Assembly (NCBI GenBank): GCA_002344625.1
Contig: DDUE01000006.1
Coordinates: 1 to 39,890, forward strand
Length of the DNA stretch: 39,890 bases
DNA from: Rhodocyclaceae bacterium UBA2346
Lineage (GTDB): Bacteria > Pseudomonadota > Gammaproteobacteria > Burkholderiales > Rhodocyclaceae
Direction of reading: 5' to 3'
A model generated the notes under the pieces. The model worked only from the letters and a program-made list of their open reading frames with translations. It searched no databases and had not been told where the DNA came from. Positions 17,486 through 27,240 of the stretch are shown here, one piece after another; the stretch's first letter is position 1, and every line of letters starts with the position of its first letter. A program made the translations under genes and the position numbers.

Positions 17486-18061
17486 ATGACGCTTGTCCTC
17501 GCCTCGACCTCGGCTTATCGCCGCATGCTGCTGGAGCGCCTGCAACTGCCATTCGTGACCGCCCGCCCCGAGGTGGACGAAACCCCGCTGCCCGGCGAAC
17601 ACCCGCCCGAGACCGCGAACCGGCTCGCACTCGCAAAGGCCCGCGCGGTCGCCGAGCGCTTCGAAGACGCGCTGATCATCGGCAGCGATCAGGTCGCGCA
17701 CTTGGGCAGCGAGGTCTTCGGCAAACCCGGCACGCCAGCGCGTGCGATTGCACAGTTGCGGCGCATGAGCGGCCACAGCGTGGTTTTCCACACGGCGCTG
17801 GCACTGATCAACACGCGTACCGGCGCGGTGCAGGCCACCAGCGTTCCGACCGAAGTACACTTCCGCAGATTGTCCGATGCCGAGATCATCCGCTACGTCG
17901 AACGCGAGCAACCGCTCGACTGCGCCGGCGCGGCGAAATCCGAGGCACTCGGCATCAGCCTCCTCGAGGCGCTCACGGGCGACGATCCAACCGCGCTGGT
18001 CGGGTTGCCCCTGATCGCGCTATCGCGCATGCTGCGCGCGGAAGGAGTGCCGCTGCCATGA
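17486..18061 (+). CDS. Maf/YceF nucleotide pyrophosphatase
   Basis: 191-aa Maf-family enzyme; YceF-type members hydrolyse m7GTP and similar modified nucleotides as housecleaning. The N-terminal LASTSAYRR, the catalytic D68 in IIGSDQV, and KPGTPARAIAQL fit the family. It is divergent from yceD, as yceF is in E. coli, with 63 bases between them. Its stop overlaps the next gene as ATGA. The dUTP/UTP-type YhdE subgroup is less likely given the context. Confidence 0.92.
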   Translation: MTLVLASTSAYRRMLLERLQLPFVTARPEVDETPLPGEHPPETANRLALAKARAVAERFEDALIIGSDQVAHLGSEVFGKPGTPARAIAQLRRMSGHSVVFHTALALINTRTGAVQATSVPTEVHFRRLSDAEIIRYVEREQPLDCAGAAKSEALGISLLEALTGDDPTALVGLPLIALSRMLRAEGVPLP

Positions 18062-18783
18062 ACGACGCCCGCGCCGGCTGCCTGGTACTGGTACCCGTGA
18101 GCCTGGGCGAGACCGCCTGGCAACGCTTCCTGCCCGCGGAAGCCCATGCCGAAGCCGTGTCGATTCGCCATTTCGTGGTCGAGAACGCCAAAGCTGCGCG
18201 CGCGCAGCTCAAGCGCATGGAACATCCGCTGCCGATGACCGAACTCGACATCACCCCGCTGCCACCGAACGGCCCGAACGACGAACTCGACCGCCTGCTC
18301 GGCCCGACCGCGCGCGGCCTGGACGTGGGCCTGATGTCCGACGCCGGCTGCCCCGGGATCGCGGACCCCGGTGCTCGCCTGGTCGCACGCGCCCACGCGC
18401 TGAACGTCCGCGTACGCCCCCTAGTCGGCCCCTCGTCGATACTGCTCGCGCTGATGGCTTCGGGGCTCGACGGCCAGCGTTTTGCCTTCGATGGTTACTT
18501 GCCGGTCGCCGAGGCGGCTCGCGACGCGCGCATCCGCTCGCTCGAGGAGGATTCGCGGCGGCAGTCCCGCACCCAGATCTTCATTGAAACCCCATATCGC
18601 AACGAACGCCTGTTCGACGCCTTGCTCAGACAGGCCCGGCCCGGCACCCGCCTGTGCATCGCGTGCGACCTCACCTGCGCCAGCGAACGGCTCGTGACCC
18701 GCAGCATTGGCGAGTGGCGGACCATGGCGCGACCCGACCTCGCCCGCCGCCCCGCGCTATTTCTGATGCTGGCGGAGCGCTGA
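18058..18783 (+). CDS. Tetrapyrrole-methylase-fold SAM-dependent methyltransferase (RsmI-like)
   Basis: 241 aa. The stretches LVLVPVSLGE, VGLMSDAGCPGIADPGARLV and PLVGPSSILLALMASG are the SAM-binding landmarks of the RsmI/cobalamin methylase family. True RsmI methylates 16S rRNA C1402 and is longer; this shorter paralogue, next to maf in many betaproteobacteria, has no proven substrate. Coupled to maf by ATGA. Its last 27 bases overlap the convergent Rieske gene. Confidence 0.85.
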   Translation: MNDARAGCLVLVPVSLGETAWQRFLPAEAHAEAVSIRHFVVENAKAARAQLKRMEHPLPMTELDITPLPPNGPNDELDRLLGPTARGLDVGLMSDAGCPGIADPGARLVARAHALNVRVRPLVGPSSILLALMASGLDGQRFAFDGYLPVAEAARDARIRSLEEDSRRQSRTQIFIETPYRNERLFDALLRQARPGTRLCIACDLTCASERLVTRSIGEWRTMARPDLARRPALFLMLAER

Positions 18784-19152
18784 GGCCAACCGGGCGCTTC
18801 CGTCGTGCTCGAGCTGCAGATAGACGGCGCCATCGCGCTCGTCCACGACGAGTTTCACGAGCGAACGCCCCTTGCACGGCCCCATCGTGCAACGGCCGCT
18901 GTGCGGCTCATAGTGCGCACCATGAACCGCGCAGATCAGATAGGCGCCGGTGAGATCGAAGAACTTCCCGTGTATCCAGTCGAGCTCGACCGGCACATGG
19001 GCGCAACGATTCAGATAGGCATGCGCGACACCACCATGGCGAACGGCAAACGCCGGCTGCGGACGCTCGAAGCCCGGCACGTCGAAACGCAGCCCGTCGC
19101 CGCCTTCGACCAGCAGCGACGACGCGCAGATCAGGCGTTGTCGTGCAGCCAT
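18757..19152 (-). CDS. Rieske 2Fe-2S protein
   Basis: About 131 aa, a single Rieske domain. The ligands are C50 and H52 (NRCAHVP) and C74 and H77 (LICAVHGAHY), in the order CxH...CxxH with normal spacing, so a 2Fe-2S cluster should form. It resembles stand-alone ferredoxin-like Rieske proteins of unknown partner rather than oxygenase subunits. The ATG at 19152 overlaps the end of the phosphatase gene by 22 bases and lacks a clear ribosome site, suggesting coupling; the start is moderately certain. Confidence 0.85.
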   Translation of the reverse strand: MAARQRLICASSLLVEGGDGLRFDVPGFERPQPAFAVRHGGVAHAYLNRCAHVPVELDWIHGKFFDLTGAYLICAVHGAHYEPHSGRCTMGPCKGRSLVKLVVDERDGAVYLQLEHDGSARLASALRQHQK

Positions 19153-19787
19153 TGGACCAGCGCGGCCGGTGTTTCGACGATCGCGAGTGCCGGTTCGGCC
19201 AGCAGCGCGTCTTTCGGGTGAGCGCCGAACGAAACGCCCAGCCCGGCCACGCCGGCATTGCGGGCCATCTGAAGATCGTGGGTCGTGTCTCCGATCATCA
19301 GCGTCCGGTCGCGCGCCACGCCCAATTCGGCGGTCAGCTCCTCCAGCATCGCCGGATGCGGCTTCGAGAAGCACTCGTCCGCACAGCGGCTGGAATGGAA
19401 ATACTCACCCAGGCCGGTATGACCCAACGCGCGATCCAGTCCGACCCTGCTTTTGCCGGTCGCAACCGCGAGCAGCCGCCCCGCGCCAGCCAACCCCGCG
19501 ATCATCTCGAAGATACCCGGAAAGAGGCTCAGCTCACGGTCGGACGACAGATAGTGATGCCGGTAGCGCTCGACCATCCGCGGGTAATCTGCCGGCGCGA
19601 GCTCCGGCACGGCATGGCTCAGCGCGTCGACCAGACCGAGGCCGATCACATGGCGCGCCCGCGCGTCGCTTGGCAGCGGCAAACCGAGATCGCGGCTAGC
19701 CGCCATGATCGCGCTCACGATCGCGCCAGCCGAGTCCATCAACGTACCGTCCCAGTCGAAGACGATCAGTTCAAAACGATGTGCCAT
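19131..19787 (-). CDS. HAD-superfamily phosphatase (phosphoglycolate phosphatase-like)
   Basis: 218 aa. Motif I is DWDGTLMDS (nucleophile D11, acid D13), motif III includes FSKPHPAMLEEL, and motif IV is MIGDTTHDLQMA. The helical cap between residues ~20 and 80 is the Gph-like type. The true substrate is unknown. ATG 19787 lies behind AAGGGTGG and overlaps the rluC end by 17 bases, so rluC, this gene and the Rieske gene form one operon. Confidence 0.88.
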   Translation of the reverse strand: MAHRFELIVFDWDGTLMDSAGAIVSAIMAASRDLGLPLPSDARARHVIGLGLVDALSHAVPELAPADYPRMVERYRHHYLSSDRELSLFPGIFEMIAGLAGAGRLLAVATGKSRVGLDRALGHTGLGEYFHSSRCADECFSKPHPAMLEELTAELGVARDRTLMIGDTTHDLQMARNAGVAGLGVSFGAHPKDALLAEPALAIVETPAALVQWLHDNA

Positions 19788-20736
19788 CACCACCCTTTTG
19801 TTCAAGGATTTCAACAAAGGCCTGCAATTCCTCGGGCAGCGGCGACTGCAGCAGAATCCGCTCGCCGGACCCCGGATGCTCGAACGAAAGTGAAGCCGCA
19901 TGCAGAAACATGCGCTTCAGCCCGCGTTTTTCCAGGGCCTTGTTGAGCGCGAAGTCTCCGTACTTATCGTCGCCACACAGCGGAAATCCGAGGTGAGACA
20001 GATGCACGCGTATCTGATGGGTGCGTCCGGTCATCAGCTCCACATCCAGCAGCGTGAAGCCGCCGAGCACCTCCACCTTGCGCACCACGCTGTGCGACGG
20101 CTTGCCTTCATCGCTAACGCGGACCCGTCGCTCGCCATCCGGAAGCAGATATTTCAAGAGCGGAAACCGCACATGCTGCAAGGCGTTGTGCCAGGTACCG
20201 CGGACCAGCGTCAGGTAGTGCTTGTCGATCCTGCCCTCGCGCATCATGTCGTGCAGCGCCTTGAGCGCGGAGCGCTTCTTCGCCACGATCAGCAGGCCGG
20301 ACGTCTCGCGATCGATACGATGGGCGAGTTCCAGCAGGCGCGCGTCCGGACGCTGGCTGCGAAGCTGCTCGATCACGCCGAAACTCACACCGCTGCCCCC
20401 ATGCACGGCCTTGCCCGCCGGCTTGTCGACGACCAGGATCGCATCGTCCTCGAACACCACCGGCAAAGCCTTGCCCGCCGGTGCCGCCCCCCGTGCGTCG
20501 GGCCCGACGACACGCACCGGCGGAATGCGCACTTCGTCACCATCCTTGAGGCGATAGGTCGCGTCCACCCGACCGCCATTCACCCGCACTTCGCCGCTGC
20601 GCAGAATCCGATAGACATGGCTTTTCGGCACGCCCTTGCACACGCGCAACAGATAATTGTCGACGCGCTGCCCGGCGCCCTCGGCATCGATGCGTTCGCG
20701 CCTGACCGCAATTGCTTTGCCTTGTGCAGTATTCAT
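19771..20736 (-). CDS. rluC: 23S rRNA pseudouridine synthase RluC
   Basis: 321 aa. An N-terminal S4 RNA-binding domain (about residues 22-75) precedes the catalytic domain with D142 in AHRIDRETSGLL. RluC converts 23S rRNA uridines 955, 2504 and 2580 (E. coli numbering) to pseudouridine. The ATG at 20736 was chosen because the N-terminus then begins as in homologues; the open frame continues upstream into the shared leader without coding character. Divergent from rne, as in most proteobacteria. Confidence 0.93.
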   Translation of the reverse strand: MNTAQGKAIAVRRERIDAEGAGQRVDNYLLRVCKGVPKSHVYRILRSGEVRVNGGRVDATYRLKDGDEVRIPPVRVVGPDARGAAPAGKALPVVFEDDAILVVDKPAGKAVHGGSGVSFGVIEQLRSQRPDARLLELAHRIDRETSGLLIVAKKRSALKALHDMMREGRIDKHYLTLVRGTWHNALQHVRFPLLKYLLPDGERRVRVSDEGKPSHSVVRKVEVLGGFTLLDVELMTGRTHQIRVHLSHLGFPLCGDDKYGDFALNKALEKRGLKRMFLHAASLSFEHPGSGERILLQSPLPEELQAFVEILEQKGGDGTSF

Positions 20737-21121
20737 GAAATATACTCTGCGGCGGCAGATTCGGTTGCGATCCCAGCCCTGCCCGCCAGGAGGCGGACAA
20801 AGGTACGGGACATCGAGCCCACGAGCGAGCTCCCGAGTCACCAAACCGTGCTCTCGTTGCCTGAAAGGCGACGATGGTAACGCAATCGAGAAACTTCGAT
20901 CCAAAGATCGATTTTAGACGCGCAGCACACATGCAGGAACAAATGTTCCGGCCGCATCCGGCAGTTTGCGGCGGGAACATGTGATCGACCAGCCGACCCA
21001 TCAAAGCCCGTAACCCAAACCGGATGAAAGAAGCTTCAGACAATCGCTCCTGAATTCGTAAAGCGCGATGGTGCGCGCCGTTCGTCCTGCCCGTGTGCAA
21101 GCCCGCGGGAGAACGAAATAA
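20737..21121. promoter_or_regulatory. Structured rluC-rne intergenic region (rne 5' leader)
   Basis: 385 bases without a gene. Visible structure: a perfect 8-bp stem with a 3-base loop (20855-20862 with 20866-20873); a 6-bp hairpin followed by TTTT (20896-20915); and an imperfect 13-bp stem (20943-20956 with 20967-20980, one G-G mismatch). RNase E controls its own level through hairpins in the rne leader in enterobacteria, so these are candidates for a comparable element. No convincing sigma-70 promoter was found for either gene. Confidence 0.55.
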
Positions 21122-24100
21122 ATGAAGCGCATGCTTTTCAATGCGACGCAAGCCGAGGAACTCCGCGTCGCGATCGTCGATGGTCAGAAACTGATCGACC
21201 TCGACATCGAATCGGCTTCCAAGGAAGAACGCAAGAGCAACATCTACAAGGCCGTCATCACCCGTCTCGAACCCAGTCTTGAAGCGGCGTTCGTCGATTA
21301 CGGGTCTGAGCGCCATGGTTTTCTGCCCTTCAAGGAAATCGCGCGCAGCAATCTCTCGGCCGGAAACGGCGAAGGCAAGGCACGCCCGCAAGATGGTCTG
21401 AAGGTCGGCCAGGAACTCATCGTCCAGGTCGAAAAGGACGAGCGCGGCAACAAGGGCGCCGCGCTCACCACCTATATTTCCCTCGCCGGGCGTTATCTCG
21501 TCCTGATGCCCAACAACCCGCGTGGCGGCGGCGTATCCCGGCGCGTGGAGGGTGACGATCGCACCGAACTGCGCGAGATCATGGATCAGCTCGAAGTGCC
21601 CGCCGGCATGAGCATGATCGCCCGCACCGCCGCGATCGGCCGCAGTTCGGAGGAACTGCAGTGGGACCTGAACTATCTGCTGCAGTTGTGGCAGGCGATC
21701 GAAGGCGCGGCGGGCAGCCAGAGCGGCGCCTTTCTGATCTACCAGGAAGGCAGTCTCGTCATCCGCGCGATTCGCGACTACTTCCAGCCCGACATCGGCG
21801 AGATCCTGATCGACACCGACGACGTGTATTTCCAGGCGCGCCAGTTCATGGAACACGTCATGCCGGGCAACGTGGCCAAGGTCAAGCGCTACAGCGACGA
21901 TGTGCCGCTGTTCTCGCGCTTCCAGATCGAACACCAGATCGAATCGGCGTATTCCCGCCAAGTGACCCTGCCCAGCGGCGGCGCCGTGGTGATCGACCAC
22001 ACCGAGGCGCTGGTGTCGGTGGATGTGAACTCCGGCCGTGCGACCAAGGGCGCCGACATCGAGGAGACCGCCTTCCGCACCAACCTCGAGGCCGCCGACG
22101 AGATCGCGCGCCAGCTGCGCCTGCGCGATCTTGGTGGCCTGATCGTGATCGACTTCATCGACATGGAGTCCCAAAAAAACCAGCGCGAAGTCGAGAACCG
22201 CTTGCGCGACGCGCTCCGGCATGACCGCGCGCGCGTTCAGACCGCCAAGATCAGCCGCTTCGGGCTGCTCGAACTGTCACGCCAGCGCCTGCGCCCGGCC
22301 CTGGCCGAGACCAGCTACATCACCTGCCCGCGCTGCAATGGCACCGGCCACATCCGCAGCACCGAATCATCCGCCCTGCACATCCTGCGCATCCTCGAAG
22401 AAGAGGCCATGAAGGAAAACACCGGGGCCGTACACCTGCAGGTTCCGGTCGATGTCGCGACCTACCTGTTGAACGAAAAGCGCTCCGATGTCGCACGGGT
22501 CGAGCTGCGGCACAAGATCCAGCTCATCATCGTTCCCAACCGCCATCTCGAAACGCCGCATCACGAAATCATCCGCCTGCGCCACGATCAGCTCAACGCC
22601 GAGGACATCGCACTCGCAAGCTATCAGATGGCCACCACGCCAGCCGACGAAAACCAGCGCCTGGCGACCGACAAGGTCGATGCCAGACCCCCCAGAGCCG
22701 AGGCCATGGTCAAGGGGATCGCGCCGGAGCAGCCCGCTCCCAACTTCGCACCCAAACCAGAACCGCTGGCCGTGCCGGCTGCCGCGCCCCGCCCCGGGCT
22801 GGTGCAACGCATCCTTGGCTGGATCTTCGGCTCCAGGACACCTGCCCCACAGGCGCAGCCGGCCGAGACCACTCCGGCCAAGCGCGAAGCCCGGCCGCGT
22901 AACGAGCGCAACGACCGGGGCGGCGAGCGTGGCGATGGCCGTCGCCCGAACAATCGCAATCGACGCGACAATGCCCGTGGCGAGGATGAGAACACCGCCC
23001 GCCAGCCGGCCCAGAGTCAGGCGACACGGCGCCCTGACGTCGGTGATCGCGACAGCGCACCGGCACAGGAACGTGACGCCAGCCAGACCCGCAACCGGCG
23101 AGGGCGCGGCGAGAAGCGCGCCAGCAAACCCGAAGACGCGGTCGAGGCGATTGCAGCCGCCACGCTCGCACCGGTTGCAGCGGTCGCGACCCCCACGGCC
23201 GCAGACGAAGCCGAGCCCTTGCTCGATGCGGTTCAGCCAGACACCGCACCCGGCGCCGAAACCGAGCCGGGCACAGCACCCAAGCGTCGCCGCCGTGGTC
23301 GTGGCCGTCGCGGCGGTCGCAGCGATGACGCACAAGGCTTGAACGGCGAGCAACAGGCGCTGGATGCCGAAGGCGGCGATACCGACGAAGCTTCCATCGG
23401 CCTTGCCCCGGCGGAAGACGCCAACACGGCAGGCGCAAGCATCGAATCAGCCGGTGCTGCGCTCGACACGACGGCTGACATCGAATCCGGCGATACCCCG
23501 GCAGCGTCCGCACCGGCGCCGGTCGCGCTCGGAAAATCGATCGGCATCGCCCCCGAGACGACCGAAGCCGCCTTGCCGGTGACGATTGTCGACACCGTGA
23601 CGGCCAGCGACACGCTCTCCGAGCCGGTCGCCGAGCGCGCACCGGCGATGATCGCGACCGCCGAAGCAGCCGAGGCGACAGCGACAGCCCCGGACGTCGC
23701 CACGGCCCACCCTGCGGCGGAGGCGGCTCTCGAAGACACCAGCACGGCGCAGCACGCGCCGCCGTCACCGTCGGAGCAGCCACAGCCCGTTGGCAGCGAT
23801 CTCGATCGCGCAGCACCTCATGACGTCGCCGCCGAATCCGAAGGCACGCTGCCCACGGCAACCGAAACGGTCTTCGCAACGAACGCTGCCGCGGGCGCTG
23901 AAGCGGTCTTGCCCCCGACCATTCCGGAGCCTGCCGCACCGCCGCAAGCGATCGAAGCCGCCCCGGCAATCGTCGTCGAGCAAGCAGTTGCGCCGACCAC
24001 GTCGGTTCAGCTCGACGCGCCCGAGCCGGCCCAGGCCACCGCCGCCCTGCCGGAACCCGCCGCAACATTTGCCGAGCCGCTCGATCTGGGCCGGGTAGCG

Positions 24101-24274
24101 GCCGAAAGCGGCCTGATCCTGATCGAAACCGACCACGACAAGATTTCCGATCAACCCCCGGTCGCGATCGACACACCACGCCTGGGCCGCCGCCGCAAGC
24201 CGGCGCCAGTGATCGTCAACGAACCGCTGCAACAGGTCGAAACGGCCAGCCACCAGGCGCCTCCCGGCCCCTGA
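21122..24274 (+). CDS. rne: Ribonuclease E
   Basis: 1050-aa endoribonuclease, the core of the RNA degradosome. The catalytic half (about 1-505) contains the S1 domain (near 36-120), the metal-binding aspartates D301 (VSVDVNSGR) and D344 (IVIDFIDME), and the zinc-link cysteines C402 and C405 (CPRCNGTGH). The remaining ~530 residues look disordered: an arginine-rich stretch near 580-680 likely to bind RNA or partners, then a long Ala/Glu/Pro-rich tail. ATG 21122 follows GGGAGA. Degradosome-partner sites cannot be assigned by eye. Confidence 0.96.
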   Translation: MKRMLFNATQAEELRVAIVDGQKLIDLDIESASKEERKSNIYKAVITRLEPSLEAAFVDYGSERHGFLPFKEIARSNLSAGNGEGKARPQDGLKVGQELIVQVEKDERGNKGAALTTYISLAGRYLVLMPNNPRGGGVSRRVEGDDRTELREIMDQLEVPAGMSMIARTAAIGRSSEELQWDLNYLLQLWQAIEGAAGSQSGAFLIYQEGSLVIRAIRDYFQPDIGEILIDTDDVYFQARQFMEHVMPGNVAKVKRYSDDVPLFSRFQIEHQIESAYSRQVTLPSGGAVVIDHTEALVSVDVNSGRATKGADIEETAFRTNLEAADEIARQLRLRDLGGLIVIDFIDMESQKNQREVENRLRDALRHDRARVQTAKISRFGLLELSRQRLRPALAETSYITCPRCNGTGHIRSTESSALHILRILEEEAMKENTGAVHLQVPVDVATYLLNEKRSDVARVELRHKIQLIIVPNRHLETPHHEIIRLRHDQLNAEDIALASYQMATTPADENQRLATDKVDARPPRAEAMVKGIAPEQPAPNFAPKPEPLAVPAAAPRPGLVQRILGWIFGSRTPAPQAQPAETTPAKREARPRNERNDRGGERGDGRRPNNRNRRDNARGEDENTARQPAQSQATRRPDVGDRDSAPAQERDASQTRNRRGRGEKRASKPEDAVEAIAAATLAPVAAVATPTAADEAEPLLDAVQPDTAPGAETEPGTAPKRRRRGRGRRGGRSDDAQGLNGEQQALDAEGGDTDEASIGLAPAEDANTAGASIESAGAALDTTADIESGDTPAASAPAPVALGKSIGIAPETTEAALPVTIVDTVTASDTLSEPVAERAPAMIATAEAAEATATAPDVATAHPAAEAALEDTSTAQHAPPSPSEQPQPVGSDLDRAAPHDVAAESEGTLPTATETVFATNAAAGAEAVLPPTIPEPAAPPQAIEAAPAIVVEQAVAPTTSVQLDAPEPAQATAALPEPAATFAEPLDLGRVAAESGLILIETDHDKISDQPPVAIDTPRLGRRRKPAPVIVNEPLQQVETASHQAPPGP

Positions 24275-24283
24275 GCACCATCC

Positions 24284-24316
24284 GCGGCTCTGCCTGGCAG
24301 CACCAGGCAGGGCCGC
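24284..24316. terminator. Strong hairpin between convergent rne and phosphatase genes
   Basis: Fourteen-base arms (24284-24297 and 24303-24316) pair fully except for one G-T wobble around a 5-base loop, starting 9 bases after the rne stop. No T-tract follows on either strand, so it may act as an mRNA 3'-end stabiliser or with Rho rather than as an intrinsic terminator. Confidence 0.55.
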
Positions 24317-24364
24317 ACATCCCCGGGCCGGAGCCCAAAAGGACCCGAGGGTTCGCGCCCGGCC

Positions 24365-24835
24365 TCAGCCGGACGGCTGCAAGGTATCCAGCAAGCCCTC
24401 CACCCCATCCTCACAGTAATCCAGCACGGCCTCGAAGCCCGCATCGCCACCGTAATAGGGGTCGGGCACATCGCTGCGGCGGTGGGTGCGCGCGTACTGC
24501 ATGAACATCACGATCTTCGGCCGATAGACCTGCGGACACATCCGCTCCATCGCCTCGCGATGCCCCTCATCCATCGCCAACAGCAGGTCGAAGCGCTGGA
24601 AATCCGGCACTTCGAGTTTGCGCGCACGCAGCGCGGAAAGATCGTATCCACGTTTCAGGGCGATCTTGCGCGCCCGCGGATCCGGCGCGGCGCCGACATG
24701 GTAACCCTCGGTCCCAGCCGAATCGACCTCGATCACCCCAGTCAGTCCCCGCCGCTCGATGAGCGCGCGCGCAACCCCCTCGGCCGTTGGCGATCTGCAG
24801 ATATTGCCCGTGCACACGAATAAGACTCGTTTCAT
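24365..24835 (-). CDS. Low-molecular-weight protein-tyrosine phosphatase
   Basis: 156 aa. The P-loop CTGNICRS carries the nucleophile C8 and R14; the general acid is D125 in VPDPYYGG. Normal length for the family. Such enzymes dephosphorylate tyrosine kinases of polysaccharide export, or have other roles when encoded alone, as here. The ATG at 24835 has a GGGGGGAGG site close upstream; a second in-frame ATG at 24850 would add five residues. Confidence 0.92.
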   Translation of the reverse strand: MKRVLFVCTGNICRSPTAEGVARALIERRGLTGVIEVDSAGTEGYHVGAAPDPRARKIALKRGYDLSALRARKLEVPDFQRFDLLLAMDEGHREAMERMCPQVYRPKIVMFMQYARTHRRSDVPDPYYGGDAGFEAVLDYCEDGVEGLLDTLQPSG

Positions 24836-24997
24836 AGCCTCCCCCCCCATTTTTTGTCTTCCGTCGCCGTTTTCATTCAGCCCACTGATACGACGCAGAA
24901 ATTTCTTGAGGATCACTGCCCTCGCCCTCCACTTGAAACCGTGCCGACTACGCACGCCAAATCACCCGACCAACTCCTGTCCACCCCCTCCGGGCTT

Positions 24998-27055
24998 TCA
25001 GGTGCTCCCATGCTGATCCGCGCCAAACGCCCGGTTGCGCAGCCTGAAGAGTTCATCACGTGCGGCCGCGGCCTTCTCGAATTCGAGATTGCGGGCATGC
25101 TCCTGCATCTCCCTTTCGAGTTTCTTGATCGCCCTGGCCAAACCTTTCTCGTCCATCAGCGCGTAATCGACGCGCGCCGAATCCGTCACCCGGGCGGCCC
25201 GCTCGTCGTCAGGCGCATAGACTCCATCTATGATGTCCTTGATGCGCTTGGAGACGGTCCGGGGCACGACACCATTGGCCTCGTTGAAGGCAAGCTGCTT
25301 GTTGCGGCGACGGTCGGTTTCGTCGATCGCCGCCTTCATCGAGCGCGTCACCACATCGGCATACAGAATTGCCTTGCCGTTGATATGACGGGCCGCGCGC
25401 CCGATGGTCTGGATCAACGAGCGCTCGGAGCGCAAGAAGCCCTCCTTGTCGGCATCGAGGATCGCAACCAACGAGACTTCGGGAATATCGATACCCTCGC
25501 GCAACAGGTTGATCCCGACCAGGATGTCGAATTCGCCGAGGCGCAGGTCACGAATGATTTCGACCCGCTCCACCGTGTCGATGTCCGAATGCAGATAGCG
25601 CACCTTGAGCCCGTTCTCGACCAGGTAATCGGTCAGATCCTCCGCCATGCGCTTGGTCAGGGTCGTGACCAAGACCCGCTCGCCCGCGCCGATGCGCTGC
25701 TTGGCCTGGGACAACAAGTCATCCACCTGGGTGCTGGCCGGCCTGATCTCGACTGCCGGGTCGATCAGCCCGGTCGGACGCACCAGTTGCTCGACCACCT
25801 GGCCCTGATGCTCCGACTCGTAAGTCGACGGCGTCGCCGAAACGAAGACCGTCTGCGGCATCAGGCGTTCGAACTCCTCGAAGCGCAGCGGCCGGTTGTC
25901 GAGCGCCGAGGGCAGGCGAAAACCGTACTCGACGAGATTCTCCTTGCGCGCGCGGTCGCCCTTGTACATCCCCCCCACTTGCGGAATGGTCACATGCGAC
26001 TCGTCGACGAACAGCAGCCCGTCCGGCGGCAGGTAATCGATCAGCGTCGGCGGTGCCTCGCCCGGCCCGCGTCCCGACATGTGGCGCGAGTAGTTCTCGA
26101 TACCCTTGCAGAAACCCATCTCGTTGAGCATCTCGAGGTCGAAACGGGTACGCTGCTCGATGCGCTGCGCCTCCACCAGTTTGTGGCTCTGCTGGAAGGT
26201 CTGGATGCGCTCGCGCAACTCGTCCTTGATCGCCTCGATCGCGGTCAGCACCGTGGCACGCGGCGTCACGTAGTGGCTCGACGGATAAACGGTGAAGCGC
26301 AACAGCTTGTGCCGCATGTGCCCGGTCAACGGGTCGAACAAGGTCAGATGCTCGACCTCGTCGTCGAACATCTCGACCCGCACGGCGAGTTCGGCATTCT
26401 CCGCCGGAAAGATGTCGATCACATCGCCCCGCACCCTGAAGGTGCCGCGCTTGAAATCGATGTCCGAGCGCGTGTATTGCATGGCGACCAGGCGCTGGAT
26501 CAGATCGCGGTGCGGTATACGCTCGCCCTCGCGCAGATGCAGCACCATCGAATGGTAGTCCACCGGATCACCGATGCCGTAGATGCACGAAACCGTTCCG
26601 ACGATCACGACGTCGCGGCGCTCCATCAAGCTCTTGGTGGCCGACAAGCGCATCTGCTCGATGTGCTCGTTGATACTCGAATCCTTCTCGATGAAGAGAT
26701 CGCGTGACGGCACGTAAGCTTCGGGCTGGTAATAGTCGTAGTACGACACGAAGTACTCGACCGCGTTTTCGGGCAAGAACTCGCGAAACTCCGAATAGAG
26801 CTGCGCCGCAAGGGTTTTGTTGGGCGCCAGCACCAGCGCCGGGCGACCGCAGCGCGCGATCACATTCGCCATCGTGAAGGTTTTGCCCGAGCCGGTCACG
26901 CCCAGCAGGGTCTGGAACATCAAACCATCGTCGATACCTTCGGCCAGTCTGGCGATCGCCGCCGGCTGGTCGCCGGCGGGCGGAAACGGCAGATGCAGGC
27001 GAAACGGGCTGCCGTCGAAGGTCACGACCGTTTGAGTGCCGCTCGAAGTTGTCAT
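24998..27055 (-). CDS. uvrB: Excinuclease ABC subunit B (UvrB)
   Basis: 685-aa DNA-damage helicase of nucleotide excision repair. Walker A GVTGSGKT is at residues 52-59, the damage-probing beta-hairpin YDYYQPEAY follows, then the DESH box, helicase motifs ([11 protein letters not shown]) and the C-terminal UVR domain ([20 protein letters not shown]). The ATG at 27055 was chosen over an in-frame start 16 codons upstream. No CTGT-N8-ACAG LexA box is visible in the 185-base gap shared with the aminotransferase gene. Confidence 0.96.
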   Translation of the reverse strand: MTTSSGTQTVVTFDGSPFRLHLPFPPAGDQPAAIARLAEGIDDGLMFQTLLGVTGSGKTFTMANVIARCGRPALVLAPNKTLAAQLYSEFREFLPENAVEYFVSYYDYYQPEAYVPSRDLFIEKDSSINEHIEQMRLSATKSLMERRDVVIVGTVSCIYGIGDPVDYHSMVLHLREGERIPHRDLIQRLVAMQYTRSDIDFKRGTFRVRGDVIDIFPAENAELAVRVEMFDDEVEHLTLFDPLTGHMRHKLLRFTVYPSSHYVTPRATVLTAIEAIKDELRERIQTFQQSHKLVEAQRIEQRTRFDLEMLNEMGFCKGIENYSRHMSGRGPGEAPPTLIDYLPPDGLLFVDESHVTIPQVGGMYKGDRARKENLVEYGFRLPSALDNRPLRFEEFERLMPQTVFVSATPSTYESEHQGQVVEQLVRPTGLIDPAVEIRPASTQVDDLLSQAKQRIGAGERVLVTTLTKRMAEDLTDYLVENGLKVRYLHSDIDTVERVEIIRDLRLGEFDILVGINLLREGIDIPEVSLVAILDADKEGFLRSERSLIQTIGRAARHINGKAILYADVVTRSMKAAIDETDRRRNKQLAFNEANGVVPRTVSKRIKDIIDGVYAPDDERAARVTDSARVDYALMDEKGLARAIKKLEREMQEHARNLEFEKAAAARDELFRLRNRAFGADQHGST

Positions 27056-27097
27056 GCTAGAATTTCCGTCTTGTTCGCGGCCACGTTTTGGTGCATC

Positions 27098-27114
27098 GCG
27101 CACCGAAAGTGCGC
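27098..27114. repeat. Short inverted repeat in the uvrB/aminotransferase divergent region
   Basis: GCGCAC and GTGCGC flank CGAAA. It lies 43 bases upstream of the uvrB ATG; a regulatory role is possible but nothing else supports it. Confidence 0.3.
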
Positions 27115-27240
27115 AAGCCCCGAGGCCGGTCGAAAGCGTCGATTATTTCCCAAATCCCGGCGCAAGGCACGCAGCATAGATCGAATCCACCCGCTCGGAT
27201 TCACCCCCTGATTGCCGAGGCGTCAAACCCTGGAGCTCAC

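Noticed and set aside
24854..26707. 617-aa plus-strand frame opposite uvrB
   Set aside because: Antisense shadow; uvrB motifs are intact on the other strand.
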